Below are positions 7,791 through 16,421 of a DNA stretch of 64,000 nt, in pieces. Positions within the stretch are counted from its first letter, which is position 1. Every line of letters starts with the position of its first letter. The notes below the pieces were generated by a model. The model was not told the DNA's origin and searched no databases. It was given only the letters and a program-made list of their open reading frames with translations. Origin of the DNA: Palsa-504 sp963744005 (GTDB taxonomy: Bacteria; Actinomycetota; Actinomycetes; Streptosporangiales; Streptosporangiaceae); the NCBI GenBank assembly GCA_963744005.1, contig CAVURU010000004.1, positions 558,001 to 622,000 of the forward strand. Direction: 5' to 3'. Made by a program: the position numbers and the translations under genes.

Positions 7791-8519
7791 TCAGCCTCCC
7801 GGCCGCAGGCTGGCCAGCGGCGCGTCCCACTTCATCGGCCCCTGGGCCATCTCCGGGTGGTCGTACTCGTCGTGCCAGTTCCACCAGCCGTACGGCTCGG
7901 CCTGCGGGTAGCCCGCGGGGGAGTCCTCCCAGGTCTCCTGCCGGCCCAGCGCGCTCATGTCCAGGTAGCTCCACGTGCTGCCCAGTGCCTCGTCGCCGCG
8001 GTTGTTCAGGAAGTAGGTGCGGAACACCCGGTCCCCGTCCCGGAAGAACGCGTTGGTCCCGTGGTACTCGTCCACGCCGAAGTCCACGTCCCACGAGTCG
8101 GTCACCGTGTACCAGGGCATGGCCCAGCCCATCCGCTCCTTCAGCCGGGCGATGTCCGGCTGCGGCGCGCGCGAGGCGTAGGCGAACGTGATGTCCCGGG
8201 CGTTCAGGTGGGCGACGTGCGCGACCTGGTCGGCCATCATCGAGCAGCCGTGGCAGGCGTGCTCCGGCCAGCCGGTCACGCCGGGCTCGAAGAACGCCCG
8301 GTAGATGATCAGCTGGCGGCGGCCCGCGAACATCTCGGCCAGGCTCACCGGGCCGTCCGGCCCGTCGAAGGTGTACTCCTTCTCCACCGCGAGCCACGGC
8401 ATCCGCCGCCGCTCCGCGGCCAGCGCGTCCCGGGCCCGGGTCAGCTCCTTCTCCTTGACCAGCAGCTGCTCGCGTGCCGTCTCCCACTCCTGCGCGGTGA
8501 CGACCGGTGGTGTCTGCAT
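7791..8519 (-). CDS. DUF899 family thioredoxin-like protein (first copy)
   Basis: A DUF899 paralogue of the gene immediately downstream, with RRQLIIYRAFFEPG, the CxxC of HACHGCSMM, MGWAMPWYTV, DRVFRTYFLNNRG and GRQETWEDSPAGYPQ. The second of two adjacent ATG codons (8519) is chosen because AGAGGT lies at the right distance. A frame-open ATG at 8561 would add 14 residues without a ribosome site. The two copies form an operon. Sequence divergence is considerable, so the pair is an old duplication and not a recent one. Confidence 0.85.
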   Translation of the reverse strand: MQTPPVVTAQEWETAREQLLVKEKELTRARDALAAERRRMPWLAVEKEYTFDGPDGPVSLAEMFAGRRQLIIYRAFFEPGVTGWPEHACHGCSMMADQVAHVAHLNARDITFAYASRAPQPDIARLKERMGWAMPWYTVTDSWDVDFGVDEYHGTNAFFRDGDRVFRTYFLNNRGDEALGSTWSYLDMSALGRQETWEDSPAGYPQAEPYGWWNWHDEYDHPEMAQGPMKWDAPLASLRPGG

Positions 8520-8598
8520 CATGACCTCTGCCTCTCGTTTCGTGCTGCGATCCGTACTCATGTCCTGGGGGTCCGGCCGGCCGGGCCGGTGTCTGAAA

Positions 8599-8934
8599 TC
8601 AGGCCGAACGGTCGAGGTGGTCAGCCAGCGCCCCCAGCTGGCTGTCCCAGTCCCGGGCCATCGCGGCCAGGAACTGCTGCGCCACCTGCATGGGCGCCGA
8701 CCGCAGCCGGTAGCGCACCCGGCGCCGCTCGCCCGGCTCGGCCGTCACTAGCCCGGCCTCGGCCAGCAGCCCCAGGTGCTTGGCGATGGCCTGCCGGGTG
8801 ACCGGCAGGCCCGCGGCCAGGTCCGTCGCGGTGGCCGGGCCGCCCGCCGCCAGCGCGGCCAGGATGGACCGCCGGGTCGGGTCGGCCAGGGCCGCGAACA
8901 CCTGCTCCGCGATCGCCTCGGCGTCAGGCGGCAT
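8599..8934 (-). CDS. ArsR-family winged-helix repressor
   Basis: A 111-residue ArsR/SmtB-like regulator: ALADPTRRSILAAL at the start of the winged helix, then TDLAAGLPVTRQAIAKHLGLL as the recognition helix and VRYRL in the wing. No metal-binding ELCVC motif is present, so it belongs to the non-metal subgroup that accompanies SRPBCC/AHSA1 genes. It overlaps the upstream SRPBCC gene by 11 bases. The operator CAACCAATTGGTTG upstream of that gene is its likely site. Confidence 0.9.
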   Translation of the reverse strand: MPPDAEAIAEQVFAALADPTRRSILAALAAGGPATATDLAAGLPVTRQAIAKHLGLLAEAGLVTAEPGERRRVRYRLRSAPMQVAQQFLAAMARDWDSQLGALADHLDRSA

Positions 8935-9355
8935 CCAGGTACTCCGCCAGCTCGCCCAGCTCCCGCGGCCAGCCCTCGGTGTGCCCGTCGTACGCCTTGT
9001 CGTAGTACTCCTCGGGCAGCTGGGCGAAGCCCGTCTCGACCACGGTGAGCCGGGTGCCCGCCCCGGCCGGCTCGAGGGTGAACTCGACGTAGGTCCGGCG
9101 CGGGTCATCCGCCGGGATCTCGTTCAGCTGCCAGGTGAAGCCGAACACCCTGGGCTCCTCCACCCGTTCCACCCGCAGCTGCGCGGTTGGCCCGTCGGTC
9201 CAGCGCAGCCAGCCCGCCCCGCCCGGCCGCAGGTCGATGGCCGCCTCGTTGCCGAACCAGGTCCCCAGCCCCTCGGCCGTCGTCAGCGCCGCCCACACCC
9301 TGGCGGGCGGGTGCGCCAGCTCGACCGTCCGCTCGATGCGGTCCGGGAAACCCAT
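8924..9355 (-). CDS. SRPBCC (AHSA1-like) lipid-binding-fold protein
   Basis: A 143-residue protein of the START/AHSA1 fold: ERTVELAHPPARVWAALT at the N-terminus and GWPRELGELAEYL at the C-terminal helix, which lines the ligand cavity. The ATG at 9355 is chosen because GGGAGG precedes it; the open frame begins further upstream in the operator. It is co-transcribed with the downstream ArsR gene, a common pair in actinomycetes. Ligand unknown. Confidence 0.87.
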   Translation of the reverse strand: MGFPDRIERTVELAHPPARVWAALTTAEGLGTWFGNEAAIDLRPGGAGWLRWTDGPTAQLRVERVEEPRVFGFTWQLNEIPADDPRRTYVEFTLEPAGAGTRLTVVETGFAQLPEEYYDKAYDGHTEGWPRELGELAEYLDAA

Positions 9356-9398
9356 GCTGACCTCCCTCGTGCTGGCCTTCGATAAATAGCAATGACCT

Positions 9399-9428
9399 GG
9401 TTGCCACACTATGGCAACCAATTGGTTG
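9399..9428. promoter_or_regulatory. Operator of the SRPBCC-ArsR operon
   Basis: Contains GGTTGCC-N7-GGCAACC (9399-9419) overlapping a perfect 14-bp palindrome CAACCAATTGGTTG (9415-9428), so three half-sites of one motif. It lies between the SRPBCC-ArsR operon (-) and the PPOX gene (+), consistent with ArsR binding; both genes may be controlled. Confidence 0.75.
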
Positions 9429-9456
9429 CGTCAAATCTCACCCCGGGCCCGGCCGG

Positions 9457-9462
9457 TAGACT
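9457..9462 (+). promoter_or_regulatory. Leaderless -10 box of the PPOX gene
   Basis: TAGACT followed after seven bases by the GTG at 9470; no ribosome site is present. The spacing fits transcription starting at the start codon. Confidence 0.5.
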
Positions 9463-9469
9463 CGCGGGC

Positions 9470-9886
9470 GTGCTGGACCTGAACGCGGCTGCCGCCGCTG
9501 CCCTGGACGAGCGCCTGCAGGCCGAGTCCGTCATCTGGCTCACCACGGTGGACGCCGACGGCCAGCCGCAGTCCTCGCCGGTCTGGTTCCTGTGGGACGA
9601 GGGCGAGTTCCTGATCTACGCCGAGCCGGGGTCGTGGAAGGTCCGGAACATCCGCGCCCGCCCGCGGGTCGCCCTCAACCTGAACAGCAACACCCAGGGC
9701 GGCCGGGTGGCCACCTTCGAGGGCACGGCGCGCATCGCCGCCGAGCAGCCGCCCGTCCACCAGGCCGCCTCCTACCTGGCCAAGTACCGCTCCGGGATCA
9801 CCTCCACCGGCAGTACGCCGGAGAAGATGGCGGCCGAGTACTCGGCCGCGCTGCGCGTCACCCCGACCCGCGTCCGGGTCTTCTGA
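9470..9886 (+). CDS. PPOX-class F420-dependent oxidoreductase-like protein (Rv3369-type)
   Basis: A 138-residue split-barrel flavin/F420-binding protein. SVIWLTTVDADGQPQSSPVWFLW is the diagnostic start of the fold, followed by YAEPGSWKVRNIRARPRVALN with the phosphate-binding basic residues. The family (TIGR03667-like) binds F420, FMN or biliverdin. I chose GTG at 9470, which matches the family N-terminus (LDLNAAAAAALDERL) and the leaderless promoter. Substrate unknown. Confidence 0.85.
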   Translation: MLDLNAAAAAALDERLQAESVIWLTTVDADGQPQSSPVWFLWDEGEFLIYAEPGSWKVRNIRARPRVALNLNSNTQGGRVATFEGTARIAAEQPPVHQAASYLAKYRSGITSTGSTPEKMAAEYSAALRVTPTRVRVF

Positions 9887-9917
9887 CCCGCTGGCCGGCG
9901 GGAAAGGTCGGCACCAG

Positions 9918-10778
9918 ATGGACCACGCTGAGCTGCGCGTCGACCCGCTGACCGGGGCCCGGGTGGTGCTCACCCCGTGGCGCCAGCACCGCCCCAGCCT
10001 CCCGGCCTGCCCGTGCCCGTTCTGCCCCGGCGGCCTGGAAGCACCCGGCCCCTACGACGTCCGGTTCATCGCCAACCGCTGGCCCGCCCTGCCCGGCGGC
10101 CGGCACGAGGTCGTCCTGCACGCCCCGGAGCACGTCTCCTCGTTCCCGGCCCTGGGCCCGCCGCGCGCCGCCCGCGTCGTGGACCTGTGGTCGGCCCGCA
10201 CCGCCGCCCTCGGCTCCCGTCCCGACGTGGCCTACGTCTTCGTCTTCGAGAACCGCGGCCGCGCCATCGGCGCCACCATCGACCACCCGCATAGCCAGGT
10301 CATGGCCTTCACCGAGATCCCGCCCGTCCCCGCCGCCGAGCTCACCGCCGAAACCTGCCCGCTGTGCCCCGCCCCGGCCGCCGGCCTGCTCGTCACCCGC
10401 CAGGCAGGCTGGCGCGCGGCTGTGCCCCACGCGCCCTCGTGGCCGTATGAGCTGCTCATCTCCCCGGAGGCCCACGTCGGTGACCTGCCCGAGGCCGGGC
10501 CGCGGCTGCGCGCCGGCCTGGCCGCCCTCCTGGTCGACGCCCTGACCCGGCTGGAGCGTTTCCTCGGTCCCGGCACCCCGTACATGCTGTGGATTCACCA
10601 GCGCCCCCAGGCCGGGGCGATCTACCCGGCCGCCCACCTCCATCTGCACCTGGCCCCCGCCCTCCGGGCCCCCGGCGTGACCCGGCACCTGGCCAGCGCC
10701 GAGCTCGGCGCCGGCGTCTTCTTCGACCCCGTCGATCCGGAGCAGGCCGCCGCGGTGTGGCGCTCCGCAGCTAACTGA
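9918..10778 (+). CDS. galT: Galactose-1-phosphate uridylyltransferase-like protein (GalT/HIT superfamily)
   Basis: A 286-residue enzyme resembling the short actinobacterial GalT-type proteins. CPFCPGG and the later CPLCPAP are two CxxC zinc-type pairs, HPHSQV is the GalT nucleophile motif with the active histidine in HPH, and HLHLHLAP near the C-terminus is the second HIT-type histidine cluster. GalT moves UMP between UDP-glucose and galactose-1-phosphate. At 286 residues it is shorter than E. coli GalT (about 350). No galK or galE is nearby, so a related nucleotidyltransfer such as ADP-sugar phosphorylase is possible. Confidence 0.75.
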   Translation: MDHAELRVDPLTGARVVLTPWRQHRPSLPACPCPFCPGGLEAPGPYDVRFIANRWPALPGGRHEVVLHAPEHVSSFPALGPPRAARVVDLWSARTAALGSRPDVAYVFVFENRGRAIGATIDHPHSQVMAFTEIPPVPAAELTAETCPLCPAPAAGLLVTRQAGWRAAVPHAPSWPYELLISPEAHVGDLPEAGPRLRAGLAALLVDALTRLERFLGPGTPYMLWIHQRPQAGAIYPAAHLHLHLAPALRAPGVTRHLASAELGAGVFFDPVDPEQAAAVWRSAAN

Positions 10779-10892
10779 CTTCGCCCGGCGTTTGCGCCGG
10801 TCAGCCCGGCACTACGGGGCGTGGCCGCGGGTGGCGCCGGAGCAGGCTAAGCTCCTACCCGTAACCGGGCGGAACCGCCCAGAAGGAGGAAC

Positions 10893-11699
10893 GTGACCCA
10901 GGGCACGCCGAAGCTCCCGCCGTTCGATCCGGGCGTCCCGAACCCCGCCCGGATGTGGAACTACTGGCTGGGCGGCAAGGACAATTTCGCGGCCGACCGC
11001 GAGCTGGCCGAGCGGGTGCTGGAAGTCATGCCCTCCATGCCGATGATCGCCCGGGCCGTCCGGCTCTTCCTGATCGACGCCGTGCACCAGCTGACCACCG
11101 AGCACGGGATCCGCCAGTTCCTCGACATCGGCACCGGCCTGCCCACCGCGGACAACACGCATCATGTGGCCCAGCGCGACGCGCCGGAGTCCCGGATCGT
11201 CTACGCCGACTTCGACCCGATCGTCCTGAGCCACGCCCAGGCCCTGCTGACCAGCAGCCCCGAAGGCAAGACCGACTACATCCAGGCCGACCTGCGCGAC
11301 GTCGATGTCATCTTGTCCGGCGCGGCCGAGACGCTCGACTTCTCCCGCCCGGTCGCCGTCATGCTGATCGCGATCCTGCACTTCATCCCGGACGAGGACG
11401 ACCCGTACTCGATCGTGACCCGGCTGATGGACGCCGTGCCGTCCGGCAGCTACCTGGTCATGGCCCACGCGGCCAGTGACATCACCCCCGAGGCGGCCGC
11501 CGAGATGGCCCGCACCTACAACCAGATGTCCTCGGCCCCGATCACCATGCGCAGCCGCGAGCAGGTCCTCCGCTTCTTCGACGGCCTGGACCTGATCCCG
11601 CCCGGCCTGATCCCGATCGACAAGTGGGGCCTGGCCAGCCAGATCGACAGCTCCGTCGGCGGCCTGATCGGCTACTGCGGTATCGCCCGCAAGCCCTGA
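10893..11699 (+). CDS. Actinobacterial SAM-dependent methyltransferase (DUF574 / S-adenosylmethionine methyltransferase family)
   Basis: A 268-residue protein starting at GTG after AGAAGGAGGAA. It has the family signature PARMWNYWLGGKDNF near the N-terminus, LDIGTGLPT as motif I for SAM, and VMLIAILHFIPD later. This family is greatly expanded in actinomycetes and its substrates are unknown. The last codons (CGCAAGCCCTGA) are repeated 35 bases downstream. It appears to be a single-gene unit. Confidence 0.9.
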   Translation: MTQGTPKLPPFDPGVPNPARMWNYWLGGKDNFAADRELAERVLEVMPSMPMIARAVRLFLIDAVHQLTTEHGIRQFLDIGTGLPTADNTHHVAQRDAPESRIVYADFDPIVLSHAQALLTSSPEGKTDYIQADLRDVDVILSGAAETLDFSRPVAVMLIAILHFIPDEDDPYSIVTRLMDAVPSGSYLVMAHAASDITPEAAAEMARTYNQMSSAPITMRSREQVLRFFDGLDLIPPGLIPIDKWGLASQIDSSVGGLIGYCGIARKP

Positions 11700-11734
11700 C
11701 TCCCGCGGCCCCGTCCATCGCGCGCAAGCCCTGA
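11682..11734. repeat. Direct duplication of the methyltransferase stop-codon region
   Basis: An 18-bp segment ending in the TGA stop (11682-11699) recurs at 11717-11734 with one mismatch. The 35-base period puts the second TGA in another frame, as in the other stop-codon repeats of this window. Confidence 0.8.
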
Positions 11735-11845
11735 GCGCCGCCGCCAGCCCTAGTCTTTAGCGGCCCGGTCCGCGACCCCGGCCCTCCCGGTGCGCGTGCG
11801 CCTCGCTGGTCACACGCGGCTCTCCCGATCGGCCAACCGCCGCCC

Positions 11846-11935
11846 GAACATCGTTCGAGCCTGCCAATCAGATCTAGTCAAACGGTGTTCGAGTCTATAC
11901 AGTGTTAAAACGATGTTAAAGAACGCACCGTAAAG
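11846..11935. promoter_or_regulatory. Promoter/operator region of first paralogous TetR gene
   Basis: Related half-sites GAACATCGTTCG (11846-11857) and AACGGTGTTCGAG (11881-11893) resemble those before the second paralogous TetR gene (14322-14384). Both promoters share the run AGTCAAAC, then a TTCGAGTCT block and a TAC-rich -10 region. Autoregulation or cross-regulation by the two TetR proteins is inferred. Confidence 0.55.
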
Positions 11936-11945
11936 CGAGGTCGTA

Positions 11946-12740
11946 ATGGCGGAGAGCACCGCAAGGCGTCTTGAGCCCGACATGTCCGGCACTTCCGGGC
12001 AAAACGCCGAACTTTCCGAGACGTCCTGGGGTCGCTCATCCGCTCGTTCGGCCAAGCCTTCGCGCCGCCGCGAGTCGATCAGCCACACCGCCATCGTCAA
12101 CGGCGCCATCGATGTGCTCGACCGCGAGGGCCTGGACGCCCTGAGCATGCGGCACCTCGCCGAGGAGCTCGGCATCGGGGCTGCGTCCCTCTACTGGCAC
12201 GTCGGCAGCAAGGACGGCCTGCTCGACCTCGTCCTGGACCAGGTCGTCGGCGAGACCAAGATCCCCGAGCCCGACCCGGAACGCTGGCAGGACCAGCTCA
12301 AGGACGTCGCCCGCGCCCAGCGCGCCATGAGCCTGCGCCATCCCTGGTTCGTCCGCGTCACCCTCGGCCGCATCCCGATCGGGCCCAACTCGCTGCGCCA
12401 CTCCGAGCACGTCCTGGCCATCCTGCGCGCCGCCGGCATCCCCTCGCACGTGGCCGTGCAGGGTTACCTGCTGCTCGTCTCGGCCGTCAACGGCTTCACC
12501 ATCGACGAGACCGGCGTCGAGGACAGCCCGAACGTCATCGACCTGCCTCGCGACGGCGAATCCCGCCAGCACAGCGCCGAGATGGCCCGCGACTACTTGG
12601 CCGCGCTCCCGCCGAGCCAGTTCCCGAACATGACCTCGCTGGCCGACGAGTTCGCCCTGGCCGACACCGACGAGCGCTTCGAGCTCCTGATCGACACCTT
12701 CGTCGCGGGCCTGGCCCGCCACGTCGCGACCAAGGCCTAA
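11946..12740 (+). CDS. TetR/AcrR-family regulator, paralogue A
   Basis: A 264-residue regulator: a charged 45-residue N-terminus, a TetR helix-turn-helix at about 46-95 (ALSMRHLAEELGIGAASLYWHV) and a TetR_C-type ligand domain ending SLADEFALADTDERFELLIDTF. It is clearly paralogous to the gene at 14433 (same SLYWHV, LRHPWxVR and GYLLL motifs throughout). The two flank an MFS exporter gene in the opposite orientation, which is their probable target. A terminator follows at 12763. Confidence 0.9.
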   Translation: MAESTARRLEPDMSGTSGQNAELSETSWGRSSARSAKPSRRRESISHTAIVNGAIDVLDREGLDALSMRHLAEELGIGAASLYWHVGSKDGLLDLVLDQVVGETKIPEPDPERWQDQLKDVARAQRAMSLRHPWFVRVTLGRIPIGPNSLRHSEHVLAILRAAGIPSHVAVQGYLLLVSAVNGFTIDETGVEDSPNVIDLPRDGESRQHSAEMARDYLAALPPSQFPNMTSLADEFALADTDERFELLIDTFVAGLARHVATKA

Positions 12741-14300
12741 CCACCCAGCCCAGATCCCACCTGCCCCCGGCCCAGGCCGGGGGCTCTTTTTCGCCCGACT
12801 ACTCGTACCATCAGCAGCCCCGCGCGGGTCCTGGTTCTTGCCGTCACTCCTCGTTCAGCGCCTCCTCCGGCCACCGCCGTCCGCGGCAGCAGCAGGGACA
12901 GCACCGCGCACACCCCGAACGCGCCCATCGCGTACGGCACGGTCCGGATCATCGCCGCCTCGTACGAGTGCCCGTCCAGGTACCCGAAGAAAACCGTCCC
13001 GGCCAGCGCCACCCCGAGCGCCCCGCCCAGCTGCTGCGCCGTGCCGAACAGCCCGGACGCGCCGCCCGCCACCTCGGCCGGCACCGCGGCCAGGACCACG
13101 TTGACCAGCGGGATGATCAGCAGGGCCAGGCCCGCGCCCGCCGCCACCAGGCCCGGCACGAGCGGCCACGGGCTGCCGTTCACCCCCACGTGCGGTGCGG
13201 CCACCGCCACTCCCGCGACCCCGGCCGCCATCAGCACCCCGCCCGCGGCCAGCACCCAGCGCCCGTACCGCTGCGCCAGCGGCACCGCGGCCGGCGCCCC
13301 GAGGAAGCTGCCCGCGCTGAACGCCATCGCCGTCAGCCCGGCCTTGAGCGGCGAGAACTGCTCGCCGGCCTGCAGCCACAGCGCGAAGGCCAGGAAGAAC
13401 CCCTGCAGCCCCACTGAGAACGCGAGTTGCACCCCGAGCCCGGCCGCGAACGACGGCACCCGGAACAACGCGGCCTGCAGCAGCGGAGCGGGGCCGTCCG
13501 CCCGCCGCCGGGCCTCAGCCACGCCCAGCCCAGCGAGCCCGGCCACCCCGGCGGCCAGCACCAGCCACGTCCACCACGGCCAGCCCGCCTGCCACCCCTC
13601 CAGCAGCGGGTACACCACCGCCACCAGCGACCCGGCCAGCAGCACCGCGCCCAGCACGTCCGGCCGCCGCGCGCCCGGATCCCGCGTCTCCGGGACGAAC
13701 CGCAGCCCCGCCACCAGCACGCCCAACGCCACCGGGACGTTGACGAAGAACACCGACCGCCAGCTCCACCCGAACAGGTCCGCGTCGGTCAGCACCCCGC
13801 CCAGCAGCAGCCCGACCGCCGAGGCGAACCCCAGCATGGCCCCGTACAGGCTGAACGCCCGGCCCACGCTCGGCCCCGGAGAATACCGAACGGAACGTGG
13901 CCAGGACCTGCGGCGCCATCGCTGCTGCCGCCGTGCCCTGGACGATCCGGGCCGCGATCAGCTCCGCGCCATTCGCCGACGCTCCCGCGGCCAGGCTGGC
14001 CAGCCCGAACCCCGCCACCCCGGCCAGGAACACCCGCTTGCGGCCGAACCGGTCGCCCAGGTTGCCCGCGATGATCAGCGCCGCCGCGAAGGCCAGCATG
14101 TATCCGGAGACCACCCACTCCAGCTGGGTGGCGCTCGCGTGCAGGTCCCGCCGGATGGTCGGCAGCGCCACGTTCACGATCGTCACGTCGATCATGTCCA
14201 TCAGCGCCCCGGTGATCATCACCACCGCCGCCAGCCAGCGCCCCGGATGCTCGGCGGGCCCGGCCATCCGGCCGCCCGCCGTCAGTTGATTCGTTGTCAC
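12737..14300 (-). pseudogene. MFS drug:H+ antiporter (DHA2/EmrB-QacA type), frameshifted
   Basis: A 14-helix DHA2-type multidrug exporter split over two frames. The first part (from 14300) carries the helix 1-4 landmarks MIDVTIVNVALPTI and GNLGDRFGRKRVFLAG. The second part resumes at GRAFSLYGAMLG and continues to the C-terminus. Removing one G from the GGG near 13867 restores the frame as SGAERGRAFSLYG, so a single-base insertion is the only lesion there. The C-terminal 30 residues are arginine-rich and run through the TetR terminator to a stop at 12737, so a second slip near 12880 is possible. It is flanked by two paralogous TetR genes and has a strong inverted repeat at its promoter. Confidence 0.85.
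12763..12791 (+). terminator. Rho-independent terminator of TetR gene A
   Basis: Ten-base GC stem (12763-12772 with 12775-12784), then TCTTTTT. It is oriented for the + strand TetR gene. It lies inside the nominal 3' end of the convergent MFS gene, which suggests that the MFS reading frame originally stopped earlier. Confidence 0.85.
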
Positions 14301-14321
14301 GATCCCAGCTCCCCGTTGATC

Positions 14322-14384
14322 GAACGTTGTTCTATACGGAACAACGTTCTAGCATGGGACAGTGATCGAGTCAAACAACGTTCG
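14322..14384. promoter_or_regulatory. Inverted-repeat operator between MFS gene and TetR gene B
   Basis: GAACGTTGTTC-N6-GAACAACGTTC (14322-14349) is a perfect 11-bp inverted repeat in the MFS promoter. A third half-site ACAACGTTCG lies at 14375-14384 before TetR gene B. It is the best operator candidate for both TetR paralogues. Confidence 0.8.
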
Positions 14385-14432
14385 AGTCTGGTACGCTGCT
14401 CAAACACGTGTCTAGTGAGTAGGCGGGGCGCC

Positions 14433-15212
14433 ATGCCGTTCGATGATGACTACAGCATCTTCGGCGACGACTTCCGGCTGCCCCCGTCGCCCTTCCAGCG
14501 CTTCCCCGACCGTCCGGTATCCCGCCGCCGCCGCGAGCCGATCAGCCGCGAGGCCATCGTCACCGCCGCCATCCAGCTGCTCGACGCCCGCGGGCTGGGC
14601 GCGCTGAGCATGCGCCGCCTGGCCGAGCAGCTCGGCACCGGCGCCGCCTCGCTGTACTGGCACGTCAGCAACAAGGACGGCCTGCTCGACCTGGTCATGG
14701 ACGAGGTGCTGGCCGAGGGGAAGGTCCCCGATCCCGATCCCGAGCACTGGCAGGAGCAGATCAAGCAGGTCGCCCGCGACCAGCGGGCCGCCAGCCTGCG
14801 CCACCCGTGGCTGGTCCGCATCTCGATCGGCCGCATCCCCATGGGGCCGAACGCCCTTCGCTACACCGAGCGGATCCTGGCCATCCTCCGCGCGGCCGGG
14901 CTGCCCCCGCAGCTCGCCGTCCAGGGCTACCTGCTGCTCATCGCCACCATCAACGGCTTCACCATCGACGAGACCGGCGTCGACGACAGCGCCCACGCCG
15001 ACGACGGGCCCGCCAACCGCGACCCCGAGACCCTGCAGCAGACCGCGAACATGGCCCGCGACTACATCGCCTCGCTGCCGTCGGCCCTGTTCCCGACCAT
15101 GACCGACCTGGCCGACGAGTTCGCCCTGGCCGACCCGGACGAGCGCTTCGAGCTCCTCATCGACATCTTCGTCGACGGCCTGGCCCGCAACGCCGCCGAG
15201 GCCCGACAGTAA
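14433..15212 (+). CDS. TetR/AcrR-family regulator, paralogue B
   Basis: A 259-residue regulator starting at ATG 14433 (MPFDDDYSIFGDDF). The open frame upstream is only the antisense of the MFS gene. The helix-turn-helix ALSMRRLAEQLGTGAASLYWHV and the TetR_C domain closely follow those of paralogue A. The gene faces the inverted repeat at 14322 and is divergent from the MFS exporter gene, so it is the likelier direct repressor. It ends in a double stop TAATAA. Confidence 0.9.
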   Translation: MPFDDDYSIFGDDFRLPPSPFQRFPDRPVSRRRREPISREAIVTAAIQLLDARGLGALSMRRLAEQLGTGAASLYWHVSNKDGLLDLVMDEVLAEGKVPDPDPEHWQEQIKQVARDQRAASLRHPWLVRISIGRIPMGPNALRYTERILAILRAAGLPPQLAVQGYLLLIATINGFTIDETGVDDSAHADDGPANRDPETLQQTANMARDYIASLPSALFPTMTDLADEFALADPDERFELLIDIFVDGLARNAAEARQ

Positions 15213-15270
15213 TAAGGCCCGAGACCCGACGGCGAGGACGAGTTCCCGCCGCGCCGTGCCATCCTGGCCT

Positions 15271-16421
15271 ATGGCCACGATCCACCAGCTGTCCCGCGCC
15301 GACGCCCGCCGCATCGCCGTCCGCGCCCAGCTCCTGGACCGCGCCCGCCCGGCCGGCCTGCTCGACGTGGTCCGCCGCCTGACCCTGCTCCAGCTCGACC
15401 CGGTCAACGCCGTCGCGCCCAGCGCCGACCTGGTCGCCTGGAGCCGCCTCGGCTCCGCCTACCAGCCCGCCGACCTGGACGCCGCCCTGGCCCGCCGGAC
15501 TGATCGAGCTGCTGGCCCTGATCCGTCCCGCCGAGGACCTCGCCCTGTACCGCGCCGACATGGCCACCTGGGAGCAGCGCGGCCGCGATCTGGCGGCAAC
15601 GGGACCGCACCGGCTGGCGCGCCGCCTACCGCGACTGGGTCCGCGCCAACGACGGCTGCCGCCGCGACATCCTGGCTCGCCTGGCCGACTCCGGCCCGCT
15701 GTCCTCCCGCGAGCTCCCCGACACCTGTGCCGTCCCGTGGCAGTCCACCGGCTGGACGCACAACCGCAACGTCACCCGCCTGCTGGACTTCATGACCGGC
15801 CGCGGCGAGGTCGCCGTGGCCGGCCGCCGCGGCAACGACCGCCTCTGGGACCTGGCCGAGCGCGTCTACCCCGACGATCCGGTCGTCCCCGCCGATCAGG
15901 CCAGGCAGATCCGCGATGAGCGCCGGCTGCGCGCCCTCGGCATCGCCCGGGCCAGCGGCCCCGCGTACCCCGTCGAGCCCGGCACCGTCGGCGAGGCGGG
16001 GGAGACCGCCACCGTCGAGGGCACCAAGGGCACCTGGCAGGTCGACCCCGGACAGCTGACTCAGCTGGCCCAGCCCTTCGACGGCCGCGCCGCCCTGCTG
16101 TCCCCGTTCGACCGGCTCATCCACGACCGCAAGCGCACCCAGGACCTGTTCGGCTTCGACTATCAGCTGGAGATGTACAAGCCGGCCGCCAGACGCCGCT
16201 GGGGCTACTACGCCCTGCCCGTCTTGTACGGCGACCGCCTGGTCGGAAAGCTCGACGCCCAGGCCGACCGCAAGGCGGGCGTCCTGCGCGTCAACGCCCT
16301 GCACCAGGACGTCCCCTTCACCAAGCCCATGACCCGGGCCGTAACGCAGGAGATCCAGGGACTGGCCCGCTGGCTGTCCCTGGATCTCCTGGATGAGCTA
16401 CCGCTTAAGACTGCGGGCTGA
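15271..16421 (+). pseudogene. Winged-helix DNA-binding protein (HTH_42/YcaQ-AlkZ-like), two frameshifts
   Basis: A protein of about 380 residues of the family that includes the DNA-crosslink glycosylase AlkZ/YcaQ. It starts MATIHQLSRADARRIAVRAQ and has LQLDPVNAVAPSADLVAWSR, then (frame 2) LIELLALIRPAEDLALYRADMATWEQRG, then (frame 3) TGWRAAYRDWVRANDGCRRDILARL and DTCAVPWQSTGWTHNRNVTRLLDFM, ending LDLLDELPLKTAG. Slips occur near 15500 and near 15600; each equals one extra base. YcaQ proteins unhook interstrand cross-links using a QxQ motif. I do not see that motif clearly, so glycosylase activity is not claimed. Its 3' end overlaps the convergent MFS gene by 17 bases. Confidence 0.8.

Noticed and set aside
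13041..14432. A long + strand frame ahead of TetR gene B.
   Set aside because: It is antisense to the MFS gene and has proline/alanine-rich text without domains; the TetR start at 14433 explains the gene.
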